A DNA stretch of 57,760 nt from Marine Group II euryarchaeote MED-G35 (GCA_002457155.1 NTJS01000008.1:1-57760); one strand, 5' to 3'. Positions 17,123 to 25,867 are shown, counted from the first letter of the stretch. Program-made: numbers and translations. Notes: generated from the sequence alone by a model not told the origin.

Positions 17123-17911
17123 TTGGCGGATTTAGCGAACGACTGGCCTGAAGAAGGCGAGTTGGTCGTTTGCTCCGTGAAGAACGTTAAAGAGAACGGG
17201 GCATATCTAAACCTAGATTCCTATCCAGAGAGGGAGGGTTTCGTATTCATTGGAGAGATTGCTACCGGATGGGTCAGGAACATCAGATCCCATGTTAGAG
17301 AGGGCCAGAGAGTGGTGGCCAAGGTAATCGGGATAAAGAGAGAGAGGGACAGTGTCACCCTCTCAATAAAATCCGTCTCTGAGGAGCGAAGGAGGGATGC
17401 ACTTCAGTCCTGGAAGAACGAGCAGCGAGCATCCCAAATAATGAGAGTGGCCGCAGAGAGGATTGGTTGGGACGGAGTCAAGACGACTGCAGTTTCGGAG
17501 GAGATGAAGGAGTCATTTGGCTCTCTTTATGGGGCTCTAGAGGAGTGTGCCATAACTGAGAGTGCTCTAGAAGAGGCTGGTTTCGAGGGGGCCTGGATAG
17601 CAGTTGTAACAGAACTTGCCATCGAGAATATTGTTCCGCCATTCGTGGAAATTAGGGGTTTGTTTGAGATCAAGGTATGGGGTCCCGAAGGAGTAGAGGC
17701 GATTAGTGGCGCCCTACAGGCTGCAGAGGATTGCGCGGATGGAGAGGATGAAGTAACCCTTACTTGCCATTATGATGGCGCACCCAACTACAGGGTTGAC
17801 ATCAAGGCACCAGATTACCCATCAGCAGAGGCGGTGTGGGAAGCAGCCCAAGAGGCTGCGTCGAAGAAGATCGGGTCCGTAGAAGGCTCGATCGCAATTG
17901 AAAGGCTCTGA
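17123..17911 (+). CDS. Translation initiation factor 2 subunit alpha
   Basis: 262 residues from TTG 17123. The N-terminal S1 domain (about 10-88) has GELVVCSVKNVKENGAYL, GFVFIGEIATGWVRNI and VGIKRERDSVTLSIK-type strands, as in aIF2-alpha. The helical middle domain and C-terminal alpha/beta domain (about 175-262) follow in family order. It binds the gamma subunit in the archaeal heterotrimer that delivers initiator tRNA. The position of eIF2-alpha Ser51 regulation lies within the loop around RNIRSHVREGQ, but phosphorylation cannot be judged here. Confidence 0.95.
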   Translation: MADLANDWPEEGELVVCSVKNVKENGAYLNLDSYPEREGFVFIGEIATGWVRNIRSHVREGQRVVAKVIGIKRERDSVTLSIKSVSEERRRDALQSWKNEQRASQIMRVAAERIGWDGVKTTAVSEEMKESFGSLYGALEECAITESALEEAGFEGAWIAVVTELAIENIVPPFVEIRGLFEIKVWGPEGVEAISGALQAAEDCADGEDEVTLTCHYDGAPNYRVDIKAPDYPSAEAVWEAAQEAASKKIGSVEGSIAIERL

Positions 17912-17949
17912 ATGGCCCAATTTGGGAAGATACTTCATGAACCTCATCG

Positions 17950-18180
17950 ATGGGCTCGTCTTCGTCCATGGCTAGAACTAGACTTCAACGCTGCACCAAA
18001 TGCAAGTCATTTGGCCTCGGAGCGAAGTGCAAAGAGTGTGGCGGGAAGATGGAGGCAGCTACGGCTCTGAAGTTCTCCCCAGAAGACCCCCAGGGGTCTA
18101 GGCGTAGGAAACGACAGGATGCTGGCAGCGAGGAATGGGTCAAATCTCTCCCGAGCCCAAGGAAGGATGATGATTCGTGA
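17950..18180 (+). CDS. nop10: H/ACA RNP protein Nop10
   Basis: 76 residues from 17950, or 70 from the internal ATG at 17968 (MARTRLQRCTKC), which is the more typical family start. It has the zinc-binding pattern CTKCKSFGLGAKCKECGGK and the conserved LKFSPEDPQGSRRRK core that docks against Cbf5 in pseudouridylation guide particles. The C-terminal 20 residues are an acidic extension compared with the usual ~60-residue archaeal Nop10. The stop overlaps the GTG of the PAC2 gene by four bases (GTGA), indicating coupling. Confidence 0.93.
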   Translation: MGSSSSMARTRLQRCTKCKSFGLGAKCKECGGKMEAATALKFSPEDPQGSRRRKRQDAGSEEWVKSLPSPRKDDDS

Positions 18181-18941
18181 ATAGGACAAGAGTCCATTGG
18201 CTTGAGGGAGACGGCCTCCCTATGCATTCCATGGTTCTAGAAGCGGTACCTGGAGTGGGCAACGTGGGGAAGATTATGGTTGACGGACTAATCGAGAAGC
18301 ACCCCTCAAGAACCATCGGATGGATTCTACACCCTGACTTCCCCCCTCATGCAACACTATCTGGCGAGGGTTTGATTGGACCACCTAGGTTGGACATAAT
18401 TACGGTTATTCTTCCTAATGGCGAGAACATTTGCATTATCACGGGAGTCATGCAGCCTATGACTGCTCCCGGGCAGTTCGAGGTCGCGGAGGCGATTCTT
18501 GGATTGGCTAGTGATTCTGAGGCGAGTCGTGTGCTTGTCCTAGCGGGATTGGCTGCGGAACCAGAATGCCGATCGATTTACGCAGTCTGCTCCGACAAAG
18601 GTTTCCGGAAGATCCTCGAGAAGGAGGACATTATCGTAAGTAGGGATCAGCCAAAGGGCGGAATGATCGGAGTTGCTGGAATGGTACTATCGTTGTCTAC
18701 GACATTGGGGGTGCCATCACTCGGTGTCATCGCAGAGACGGTCGGAGCGAGCTCCGATGTCCTCGCAGCGGACAGGATGGCCAAGTGGATTGAGCAGGCC
18801 TTCGAAGTACCGCTGAATCTAGACCTTGACACCACTAAGGAGACTGCTGCCAGGCTGATGGAGAAGATTGGAGGGGATGGACCCCTTGAGGACTACCTTG
18901 CAATGGGGGAATCCGAGGCATCATCTGACTTCTATGTCTGA
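18177..18941 (+). CDS. PAC2 family protein (proteasome assembly chaperone-like)
   Basis: 254 residues. GVGNVGKIMVDGLIEKHP (about 26-43) with the preceding LEAVPG and the later LAGLAAEPE are the PAC2-family pattern; the fold is a purine-nucleoside-phosphorylase-like alpha/beta sheet. In archaea this gene regularly follows Nop10 and aIF2-alpha. Eukaryotic relatives chaperone proteasome alpha-ring assembly. The archaeal function is inferred. The GTG start overlaps the nop10 stop. It ends 14 bases from the convergent Csl4-RRM gene. Confidence 0.88.
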   Translation: MNRTRVHWLEGDGLPMHSMVLEAVPGVGNVGKIMVDGLIEKHPSRTIGWILHPDFPPHATLSGEGLIGPPRLDIITVILPNGENICIITGVMQPMTAPGQFEVAEAILGLASDSEASRVLVLAGLAAEPECRSIYAVCSDKGFRKILEKEDIIVSRDQPKGGMIGVAGMVLSLSTTLGVPSLGVIAETVGASSDVLAADRMAKWIEQAFEVPLNLDLDTTKETAARLMEKIGGDGPLEDYLAMGESEASSDFYV

Positions 18942-18955
18942 TTCGGTTCGAGACC

Positions 18956-20293
18956 CTACCTTCTTCGTCTTCTCTTGCTGTTCCCTCGTCCTCCGGAGGA
19001 GGATTCCTCGACGGAAATTCTCCTTCCCTTGAATTCCGACTTGTTCATTGCCTTGATTGCTGCCTTGGCTTCATTCTTGTCTTTGAATGTGATAAATGCG
19101 AAACCCCTCGGCTTCTTGGTTTCCTTATCCATTGCCATATGGACGTCATTCAGTTTACCATGTACGGAGAATGCATCCCTTAGTTCATCTTCCGTGGCAT
19201 CGTAAGACACGCCACCGATGAACAGTTTTACTCCGAACTCCTTCTGTGCCTTGCCCCTTGCTTTCTTCATGACCTCCCTCTCCTTGGCTAGGTCGTCCTT
19301 GCTTGCCTTTCCAGACTCCACCCTGTCCATGCAGTCACGGCATCTGAGGGGTTTTCCGGGAGTTGGTTTGAATGGGACCTTCGTCTGTGTTCCACAAAGG
19401 GTGCATTTTGCGGGATGCATCTCCCTCTGAGGTCTTCCACCGCCCCTTCCTCTCGAAGATGGCGATCTCTTGGCGGATTCTGGGATCTCGTGAGACCAAC
19501 CCCTCCTGTGATCTGCTACTGGGGACAAGTATGGCCTTGCTCCGTCATGCCCCAGCATTGACTCTGCTTCGCTGGACCAGCGCTCACCGGGGCGGTTTAA
19601 CTTCTGGATATCTGAACCGGAGGGGATTTCGAAACCATGTCCGAAGCCATTCGAGAGAGCTCTGAAGCCCCTGTAGTCGCAGCGAGGGCACTCGACGTTG
19701 AAGTCTGGAGTGGTCTCGCTTGGAAGCAGGTCCTCACCACAAGGCGGGCAAGCAGCATAGAGGACACCCAGTTCAGAATCTCCCTTGGTGGTGGCCTTCA
19801 GCATCGGTTCGACATTGATGATCTTGGCACGGACGATGTCGCGCTTCCTCATCGTGTCGCCCGCCGATGGAATGAATCGGTCCACAATCTCGGAGACAAA
19901 AACGTCTGCGAATAGTTTCAGAGCAGGGACGGCTCTGTGCCCGCCCTCGTTGGTCTCTATGTGAAGGACGCGGAGCTCCGCGGTTTTCTCGTTGAGGCGA
20001 TTCACCTCTCCGATAATCACATCCCCCATCTTGGGAGAATTGATTGGGGGTGCTGATGAGTCTACGGAAATAACTCCAGAGTTGCTCACGATATTGCCAG
20101 AAAGAACCGCCACAGGCCCCCGATCCGTCATATGGAGGCCATGGCCCAATTCTTCTCCTGAGCCAACTTCAACAGAAAACCCGGGGGTTACTTGGTCGCC
20201 GACCGATGCTGTCATCGGCTCGCCGAACCGAAGACCCCCTATGAACGGTACGGCTACCGAAAGGGGCCCCCTCTTGGAGGTGAAATTCTCCAT
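18956..20293 (-). CDS. csl4: Csl4-like exosome subunit fused to a second zinc ribbon and a C-terminal RRM domain
   Basis: 445 residues, more than twice a normal archaeal Csl4 (about 180-190). The N-terminal domain (20-75) and S1 domain (about 88-170, GDVIIGEVNRLNEKTAEL) are those of Csl4, followed by its zinc ribbon (C182/C185 and C202/C205). After a Ser/Arg/Gly-rich linker (about 240-290), a CTLC...CRDC zinc finger (C297, C300, C318, C321) resembles the small CxxC modules seen next to nucleic-acid proteins. Residues 355-430 are a complete RRM: KLFIGG (RNP2), then KPRGFAFITF (RNP1) and a closing GRRISVEE strand. The tail is Arg-rich. Canonical RRMs are rare in archaea, and this fusion would put an extra RNA-binding arm on the exosome cap. 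The start overlaps the METTL5-like gene by 40 bases, so the two are co-transcribed. Confidence 0.88.
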   Translation of the reverse strand: MENFTSKRGPLSVAVPFIGGLRFGEPMTASVGDQVTPGFSVEVGSGEELGHGLHMTDRGPVAVLSGNIVSNSGVISVDSSAPPINSPKMGDVIIGEVNRLNEKTAELRVLHIETNEGGHRAVPALKLFADVFVSEIVDRFIPSAGDTMRKRDIVRAKIINVEPMLKATTKGDSELGVLYAACPPCGEDLLPSETTPDFNVECPRCDYRGFRALSNGFGHGFEIPSGSDIQKLNRPGERWSSEAESMLGHDGARPYLSPVADHRRGWSHEIPESAKRSPSSRGRGGGRPQREMHPAKCTLCGTQTKVPFKPTPGKPLRCRDCMDRVESGKASKDDLAKEREVMKKARGKAQKEFGVKLFIGGVSYDATEDELRDAFSVHGKLNDVHMAMDKETKKPRGFAFITFKDKNEAKAAIKAMNKSEFKGRRISVEESSSGGRGNSKRRRRR

Positions 20294-20886
20294 AATGATG
20301 CCCGAGTTCTGCCCCTCTTACTTGCATGGTGTTCATAGGTTGCGGGCAGGGCAAAGTCACATTCTCCGTATTTCTCTGAAGACCAACCAATATTGCTGAA
20401 GAAGTTCTGAATGTGAGTTGCCTCTGCACTGTGCATAATATGTGCGATTGTTCCGATTGAGAGTATTGTTTCAAGAAAAGGCCTGTCTGCTGCTGCTCTT
20501 TGCGCCCCCCATGGTGGATTCGAGATAACTAGATCCGCTGCATAGAAATCGGACTCTTTTTCACCAATTTGGGAATTTACGATCTTTACCCTTTCACTAA
20601 GGCCTAGGGACTCCACATTCCTCCTACATACTTTGCAAGACTCATCATCGACTTCCACGAGTGTCGCTGATTCTGCCCCCATCAGGATGGCACCAATTCC
20701 TAATATCCCGTTTCCAGAACCCAGATCAACCACCCGGCATCCATCGACGATATCGTTGAATGCTCTGATGTCGAACAACCATCTTGCCGCTAGTTCTCCT
20801 TCGGTCTGATATTGCTCCAAATCCAAACTCGGCACCGATATTCGATCCAACTTGGAGAGTTCAATAGCCAATGAGCGGAGGCGCAT
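20254..20886 (-). CDS. METTL5-like RNA methyltransferase
   Basis: 210 residues, class I SAM methyltransferase. LEQYQTEGELAARWLFD (22-38) and VVDLGSGNGILGIGAILMGAE (about 53-73) match the archaeal METTL5 family, and the catalytic N6-adenine-type motif is NPPWG (about 127-131), a variant of NPPFG. METTL5 relatives modify an adenine of small-subunit rRNA. Overlap with the exosome subunit gene downstream indicates a shared transcript for RNA processing. The family is confident, and the rRNA target is inference. Confidence 0.82.
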   Translation of the reverse strand: MRLRSLAIELSKLDRISVPSLDLEQYQTEGELAARWLFDIRAFNDIVDGCRVVDLGSGNGILGIGAILMGAESATLVEVDDESCKVCRRNVESLGLSERVKIVNSQIGEKESDFYAADLVISNPPWGAQRAAADRPFLETILSIGTIAHIMHSAEATHIQNFFSNIGWSSEKYGECDFALPATYEHHASKRGRTRASLWRISPPRGGPFR

Positions 20887-20974
20887 GACTCTCCATTACG
20901 CCGGGGTGTTTGAATTAATCCAAAGATGAGATTTTAATGCATAGTTCAAATACTCTCGATTATTTACTCTTGAT

Positions 20975-22243
20975 ATGGAGGTACTGGGACTGGCCTATGT
21001 TGTTCTTGGGCTTCTTGCTGGCGCCTCTTTTGGGTGGGCATTGGCCAGGACAAAAAGCACCGCAGAGTCAATTATAGCAGAAGAGGAGTTGATTCGTGCC
21101 AGGGCACTTCTAGAGGTGGGGAGCAAGTCAGAAGAGAAGGTACGAGAGCAGATGCTTGATGGATTCAAGCTGGCCGCTGGAGAGGCATTTTCTCTAGCTG
21201 TTGAGGCGGCTGACAAACAGAAAGAGTCGTCATTCAAGAAGGCTACAGATGATCTAACAAATTCCATTGGCGAATATATTTCTGCGATTCAGGAAGCTAA
21301 AGAAAAAGACATTCAGAGGGCTGCCAAACTCGGCGAGAAGGTCGATAATGTCAGTTCCCTGGGAACGACTCTTGCCCATGAAACCAGGGAGCTAGCCTTG
21401 GCGCTTAGAGGGGACTCGCAGGCTCAAGGAGCCTGGGGCGAGGTTGTGGTGGAGAATCTGTTGCAGAGCATGGGCTTTGTGGAGGGTAGAGACTATGTCA
21501 AGCAGGAGTGGGACAGAGGCAAAGCCGGCGGAAGGGGGAAGCGAGCAGACTTCATTCTGAAACTTCCTGAAAATCGCCAAATAGTTATTGATTCGAAGGT
21601 TTCTCTAACTGCCTACACGGAATATGTTAACGCTGAAGATGAGACAGTTTCTGATTCGGCAATGAAGGCACACTGTAGATCGATTAGGGAACACTCCAAG
21701 AAGCTGGCATCGAAGAACTATGAGGAAATGGAAGGCTACAACACGCCGGATTTCGTCCTTATGGTGGTTCCGTTGGAAGGTGCTTTCATCGATGCGATGA
21801 GAGGCGATCCATTGCTATTCCAAGATCTAGTGGCCAATAGGAGAGTAAAGGTCGTCAGTGGATCGACGCTGATGCTAACATTGATGTTGATTCAGGAATT
21901 ATGGAAGCGAGAAAATCAGTCCAAAAACCAGCAAAAAATTGTTGAGAGGGCTGGGAAGCTCCATGACAAGGTGGTTCTTTTCTTGGAGTCTTTCAGCGCC
22001 GTAGGATACGAACTTGGGCAAGCTTCTGATGCTTATGAAAGGGCAATGGAACAGTTGAGCTCCGGAACTGGGAACGTGATTAGACAAACTGAGATACTGA
22101 AGGAGTTAGGTGCGAAGACAAAGAAGAACCTACGAGAAAAGAGTGGTTTGAGGAGCCTAGCAGAAAGGGCAGAGGAGGAGGAGTCATTGCCAGAGTCCGC
22201 TTCGGAAGATCATGATTCACTGGGAGAGGCACCGGTTCAGTGA
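20975..22243 (+). CDS. rmuC: RmuC family DNA recombination protein
   Basis: 422 residues. An N-terminal hydrophobic helix (about 5-22) is followed by a long coiled coil (about 30-135) and the RmuC nuclease-like core with GAWGEVVVENLLQSMGFVEGRDY (about 149-171), ADFILKLPENRQIVIDSKVSLTAY and LMVVPLEGAFIDA. The IVIDSKVS element resembles the PD-(D/E)xK nuclease core. RmuC limits recombination at inverted repeats in E. coli. It is mainly bacterial, so its presence fits transfer. The downstream M23 gene overlaps by 32 bases. Confidence 0.9.
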   Translation: MEVLGLAYVVLGLLAGASFGWALARTKSTAESIIAEEELIRARALLEVGSKSEEKVREQMLDGFKLAAGEAFSLAVEAADKQKESSFKKATDDLTNSIGEYISAIQEAKEKDIQRAAKLGEKVDNVSSLGTTLAHETRELALALRGDSQAQGAWGEVVVENLLQSMGFVEGRDYVKQEWDRGKAGGRGKRADFILKLPENRQIVIDSKVSLTAYTEYVNAEDETVSDSAMKAHCRSIREHSKKLASKNYEEMEGYNTPDFVLMVVPLEGAFIDAMRGDPLLFQDLVANRRVKVVSGSTLMLTLMLIQELWKRENQSKNQQKIVERAGKLHDKVVLFLESFSAVGYELGQASDAYERAMEQLSSGTGNVIRQTEILKELGAKTKKNLREKSGLRSLAERAEEEESLPESASEDHDSLGEAPVQ

Positions 22244-22793
22244 AGTCGTAAAACTTCCTGAAGAATACACAGTGCTGGATCTTTCTATGGGACAGTGGAA
22301 TACTCCGAAGACCGTCTTCAGCATTGGCAAGTATGACGAGCTCAGACCTGGGATGTACAATACTGAGATTTTCCATGGTGAGCGCTTTCTCCATGTGGGA
22401 ATAGACATTGGAGCACCCGTTGGAACCCCTTGCATGGCATTCATGGATGGGGAGATATCCCACTTCGGATACAATCCTGAACCAGGGGACTATGGGAATG
22501 TCCTGATTACCAAGCACGATTTAGACGGAGTCGCCCTTTGGGCATTATATGGTCATCTGAGCTCTGAATCTATAGAAAACAAGAGTGTAGGTCAGAAGAT
22601 AGTTGCTGGAGAGGTTATCTCCTGGTTTGGAGAAGAGCATGAAAATGGAGGTTGGGAACCCCATCTCCATTTTCAGCTATCTTTGGTGAAACCTGAGACG
22701 CATGACCTCCCGGGAGTGGTGGCACCCAAAGATAGGGAGGAGGCTTTGAAATGCTATCCAGATCCTAGGCTGGTTCTAGGTCCACTCTACTGA
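22212..22793 (+). CDS. M23-family (LytM-like) metallopeptidase homologue
   Basis: 193 residues with all the zinc ligands of the M23 fold: H61 and D65 in HVGIDIG, and H153 in HLHFQ, with the catalytic-type His114 in YGHLSS and His151. No signal peptide or membrane segment is apparent, unlike bacterial murein hydrolases, and archaea of this group have no murein. In bacteria a similar domain is fused to aminotransferase/kinase proteins. The coding region overlaps the RmuC end by 32 bases, and its 3' end overlaps the convergent PGI/PMI gene by 7. The substrate is unknown, and a cytosolic role is likely. Confidence 0.85.
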   Translation: MIHWERHRFSEVVKLPEEYTVLDLSMGQWNTPKTVFSIGKYDELRPGMYNTEIFHGERFLHVGIDIGAPVGTPCMAFMDGEISHFGYNPEPGDYGNVLITKHDLDGVALWALYGHLSSESIENKSVGQKIVAGEVISWFGEEHENGGWEPHLHFQLSLVKPETHDLPGVVAPKDREEALKCYPDPRLVLGPLY

Positions 22794-23830
22794 ATTGAGG
22801 CTAAGTGCGCCTTCAATGACTCTATCGCAGGCATTTCAGATGGGTCCTCACCAGTTAGTAATGCTAGCCCTATTGACACCCAATCTGTAACGTGAGCAGC
22901 ATATAGCAGCCTCTCCAGCAAGCTTTCCCCTTCGCACTCAATTACCCAAGTGGGGGAGGATTCTATCTCTTCGAGCATCCACTCAGTCCTTGCACTTGTC
23001 CTCGGATGCAAGTCTTCGCAAGAGAGTAGCAATAATGCACGGTTTGTCGCGCGCTTGCTAGTCCATGCCACAATCTCGTTGTGATTCATCTCGGGCACGT
23101 CCGTGGCACCTGCGAACATCGCCGAATTCTCATTCAGCTGGCAGGAGAAACGGTATGCTGCTGGCCCTAGGCAAGTGGGGGCGACTATCCCAATTTCTCT
23201 TCCAACCAGGGATCGTGATAGTGTGGCGGCCATTCCGGAGTTAGTGAACAAGTCTGAATCTGCGGATGCTTGAGAGAGTCTGCCAAGTATTTCAGAAATC
23301 TCTTCTTGACTTGGCCTTGGGAGGATGCCAAGTTCCCAGCATGCTGACAATTGGGTTCCGAAGATATGCCCAAATGCTGAGCGGGGCATTTGTCCGGGAG
23401 GAACGTTGAGGCAAACTGAATCTTCGGATTCCGAGAGAATATCCTCCAACTCACCACCGGAACATATTCCGACAACGGTCCCGCCTGCTGAAAGTACCTC
23501 TCTTACGCCATCCAGAGTCTCTTCCGTATTGCCGGAATAAGAGGTCGCCATAACAAGCCACTCTGGCCCCCACCAACTAGGCACGCCATAGTCTGTCCAG
23601 ACTACGAATGGCAGTCCTCCAGAGTCATCTGATAGGGCCTTCAAGAACAACCCTCCTGCTCCTGAACCCCCCATCCCCAGGCAGAGGACTCCGTTCCAGT
23701 CGGAGTCTTCGACCATGCCTGGGCTCGTGGACATCGAGGCCCGTAGATCATCTACGAACGTCCTAGTGAATCCTGCCATGTCTCGAGGGTCTAGTTCGGA
23801 AAGCAATTCTTCGAAATCGGGCTCGCTCAT
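22787..23830 (-). CDS. Bifunctional phosphoglucose/phosphomannose isomerase
   Basis: 347 residues from the ATG at 23830; the frame extends 13 codons further but that overlaps the NMD3 gene more deeply. It has two SIS sugar-isomerase domains: LCLGMGGSGAGGLFLKAL (about 50-67) and SYSGNTEETLDGV (about 97-109) bind the phosphosugar, and PGQMPRSAFGHIFG (about 141-154) matches the dual-specificity archaeal family. The C-terminal NHNEIVAW with His and Glu is typical of the catalytic region. It interconverts glucose-6-P, mannose-6-P and fructose-6-P. The start overlaps the NMD3 stop by four bases (ATGA), so translation is probably coupled. Confidence 0.88.
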   Translation of the reverse strand: MSEPDFEELLSELDPRDMAGFTRTFVDDLRASMSTSPGMVEDSDWNGVLCLGMGGSGAGGLFLKALSDDSGGLPFVVWTDYGVPSWWGPEWLVMATSYSGNTEETLDGVREVLSAGGTVVGICSGGELEDILSESEDSVCLNVPPGQMPRSAFGHIFGTQLSACWELGILPRPSQEEISEILGRLSQASADSDLFTNSGMAATLSRSLVGREIGIVAPTCLGPAAYRFSCQLNENSAMFAGATDVPEMNHNEIVAWTSKRATNRALLLLSCEDLHPRTSARTEWMLEEIESSPTWVIECEGESLLERLLYAAHVTDWVSIGLALLTGEDPSEMPAIESLKAHLASIQ

Positions 23831-24885
23831 TTTACTCCCCCTTTGCCTGAGACTGGTAGTGCCACCCATCCCCCATCTATGAAGCCGATGCGCAATTCAA
23901 CCGCCTCACCATCATCGTCGTATGGGAGACCAACTGTTGAGACCTTGTAGTCAGAAGGATCCATGAATTCAGCAGCAGAACTGTCGCGATTGAGGACCTG
24001 AACGGTGCTCTGTTCGGCAAGTGCGCACACCACACTGGAAGACTCCATGTCCCGCCACGTCGCCCCGGATCTCTCAAATCGTTCCACCTTCCTGAGAATT
24101 GGGCCATCCTTCTGCCAACTATCAACTATCCAGAGGGATTTCTTGAATCTGACCACGTCCCCGATAGAGTAAGCAGGCTTCCTGTAGCTGAGCGTCAGCC
24201 TTGTGACCTCGATCCCCTCGCTGACCCCTACAACAGTTGAGCTCTCCTTGACGGATCCGCCGAACGATCTGGTTAGTTTCCTCCCCCATGTCCTTGCAAG
24301 GCTCTTGGAGCCCAATTGGAGATCCCACCCCCCTGTGACAGGACCTTCTTTTGTTACGAAAAACATGGGATTTGGCTCCATCGACTGAATCAACTCGTCC
24401 AAGGTCGATCTGAGGCTGGAAAGTTCTTCTTCGTTCAGTTTCCTACCTGCTGACCTTAGTTGGACCGTGGCCTCGAAGTAATCCCCATCCTTCCTCGTAC
24501 AAGGGGTGCAGACCGCGTTGCTAGTCTGAAGAAGAGGAGAGTGGGAGTCATGGAATTCGTAACCATCAATGGTTCCGGAAACCTCAACATGCAACCTGTT
24601 TGTTCTCTGGTCAATCTCCTGAACTGAGAAGTCCACTGCGACCTTCTTGGCCCTCTCCTCAAGTATCAGGTTCTCCCTGATCCTAAGATCTGCTATTCCG
24701 TCTCTTTCCATCATGGACCAGCCACCCCTGATTTCGAATGAGTCGCACTTTGCACACCGCCTCTGCTGAATTGTTTCTGGCATCTTCGAGAGAATCGTCC
24801 TCTTCCTGAGGCAGGACTCGCATAGCCTGTCTGTGGATAATGGGGGATCTGCGCCGCAAGTGATGCAAAAGGCCCCTCCAGACAT
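23827..24885 (-). CDS. nmd3: NMD3-like ribosome assembly protein
   Basis: 352 residues from the ATG at 24885 (MSGGAFCITCG). The open frame extends upstream to 25104, but that part has no homology and would cover the CcmD-like ORF. Zinc-binding CITCG...CESC and later CAKC and CTPC clusters match the NMD3 N-terminal Cys-rich region. The rest contains FFVTKEGPVTGGWDLQLGSK (about 178-197), the conserved core. Eukaryotic NMD3 is a nuclear export adaptor for 60S subunits; in archaea it probably helps 50S assembly. The stop overlaps the start of the isomerase gene. It shares a strand with the ccm genes 60 bp upstream. Confidence 0.83.
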   Translation of the reverse strand: MSGGAFCITCGADPPLSTDRLCESCLRKRTILSKMPETIQQRRCAKCDSFEIRGGWSMMERDGIADLRIRENLILEERAKKVAVDFSVQEIDQRTNRLHVEVSGTIDGYEFHDSHSPLLQTSNAVCTPCTRKDGDYFEATVQLRSAGRKLNEEELSSLRSTLDELIQSMEPNPMFFVTKEGPVTGGWDLQLGSKSLARTWGRKLTRSFGGSVKESSTVVGVSEGIEVTRLTLSYRKPAYSIGDVVRFKKSLWIVDSWQKDGPILRKVERFERSGATWRDMESSSVVCALAEQSTVQVLNRDSSAAEFMDPSDYKVSTVGLPYDDDGEAVELRIGFIDGGWVALPVSGKGGVK

Positions 24886-24944
24886 ACGATTACCAGTGCT
24901 CCGCCCAGTCCGCCCCGTTAGAAGGCTTCCGAGAGCATCTGGAG

Positions 24945-25085
24945 TCATTCCCCTGCATCTTGGACTGTTTTCACTGAGATCTGACTCTTGAGGTGGAAGA
25001 GCATTGAAATCCTGCTGAAGGAATAGTACCCGAGAATGGCAGACAACAGTGCATAGGTGACTAGGGCGGCGATTTCTCCAGTCAA
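24945..25085 (-). CDS. Tiny membrane protein, CcmD-like (too short for standard ORF cutoffs)
   Basis: 46 residues from a TTG at 25085 that overlaps the ccmC stop (TTGA), a classic sign of translational coupling. The sequence has one transmembrane helix (about 6-24, ALVTYALLSAILGYYSF) and a basic C-terminal segment ending FHLKSQISVKTVQDAGE. CcmD proteins in bacteria are small single-span subunits of the CcmABCD complex and lie directly after ccmC, which matches this order. Primary sequence similarity to E. coli CcmD is weak, so the call rests on size, topology and position. Confidence 0.55.
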   Translation of the reverse strand: MTGEIAALVTYALLSAILGYYSFSRISMLFHLKSQISVKTVQDAGE

Positions 25086-25867
25086 TTCGCCCCCTCCTTG
25101 TCAATCTCCCTGTTCAATGACTCCAACTCGGCCCTTAGGTTGTAGATCGAGTAGTTTAGCAAGACTAAGCCAATGAACAGAACCATGAATGAAATTGCAC
25201 CGAAGCCCATGACCTGGAGGATCTCCGGATCGACCCCGGTCTCCTCCGACTCCCTAAGAATAACTCCCGGATGCCGATTCCTCCAGAGTGTTGTTGCAGC
25301 AGCGGTAATTGGGACTAGAATGAAACCGAACAAACCGACGGCTGCTAGTGTGTCCCTTGTTTCTTCCCCATCAGGCTGACTCCTTAGCGACATCACAAGG
25401 AACAATGCCACAGAAGACAGGAGGGCGTATGTGTTCAACCTAACATCCCCCCAATCCCATGGAACGCCCCATTCGACAGAACCCCAAATAGGACCTGAAA
25501 TCACCACCCCTAAACCAAAGAGAAGACCTAGTTCGGAGCCGATTACAACCATGCTCCAGCCCCTCTCTGAGCGCTTAACATACCATGAAACTGAACCAAG
25601 GAATAGTAGGCAGAAGGACAAGAATGAGGACCATGCGAATGGAACATGCCAGTAGAGTATCCGATATGCCCCGGGTGCATTCCAAGAGTCAGGGTCGACC
25701 AAGGGGGCTTGGAAGAAGCCAAGGAAGGCCGTGATTGTAGCGCATAACAGCCCCACTAAGGTAATGATGACTGCTGAGTCTCTGAAATCACTCACAGGCC
25801 TGCGAAAAACAACATAGTGATGAATGCTGTTGGTCAGTAATCTGGAATCAACACGGCTGAGAGCCAC
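25082..25867 (-). CDS. ccmC: CcmC heme exporter / cytochrome c maturation permease
   Basis: 261 residues and six transmembrane helices. ILYWHVPFAW (His on the first periplasmic loop) and NRHPGVI (second His) are the heme-ligand histidines of CcmC, with a WGVPWDWGDVRLN tryptophan-rich motif between them, the variant of WGTWWVWDARLT. It moves heme across the membrane or presents it to CcmE. A GTG at 25795 (VSDF) would avoid the 34-bp overlap with the upstream CcmA-CcmB gene and is a plausible alternative start. It is followed by the CcmD-like ORF with an overlapping stop/start. Confidence 0.88.
   Translation of the reverse strand: MALSRVDSRLLTNSIHHYVVFRRPVSDFRDSAVIITLVGLLCATITAFLGFFQAPLVDPDSWNAPGAYRILYWHVPFAWSSFLSFCLLFLGSVSWYVKRSERGWSMVVIGSELGLLFGLGVVISGPIWGSVEWGVPWDWGDVRLNTYALLSSVALFLVMSLRSQPDGEETRDTLAAVGLFGFILVPITAAATTLWRNRHPGVILRESEETGVDPEILQVMGFGAISFMVLFIGLVLLNYSIYNLRAELESLNREIDKEGAN

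Noticed and set aside
24886-25104. Upstream extension of the NMD3 frame
   Set aside because: The extra 73 residues have no NMD3 similarity and cover the CcmD-like ORF; MSGGAFCITCG is the natural start.
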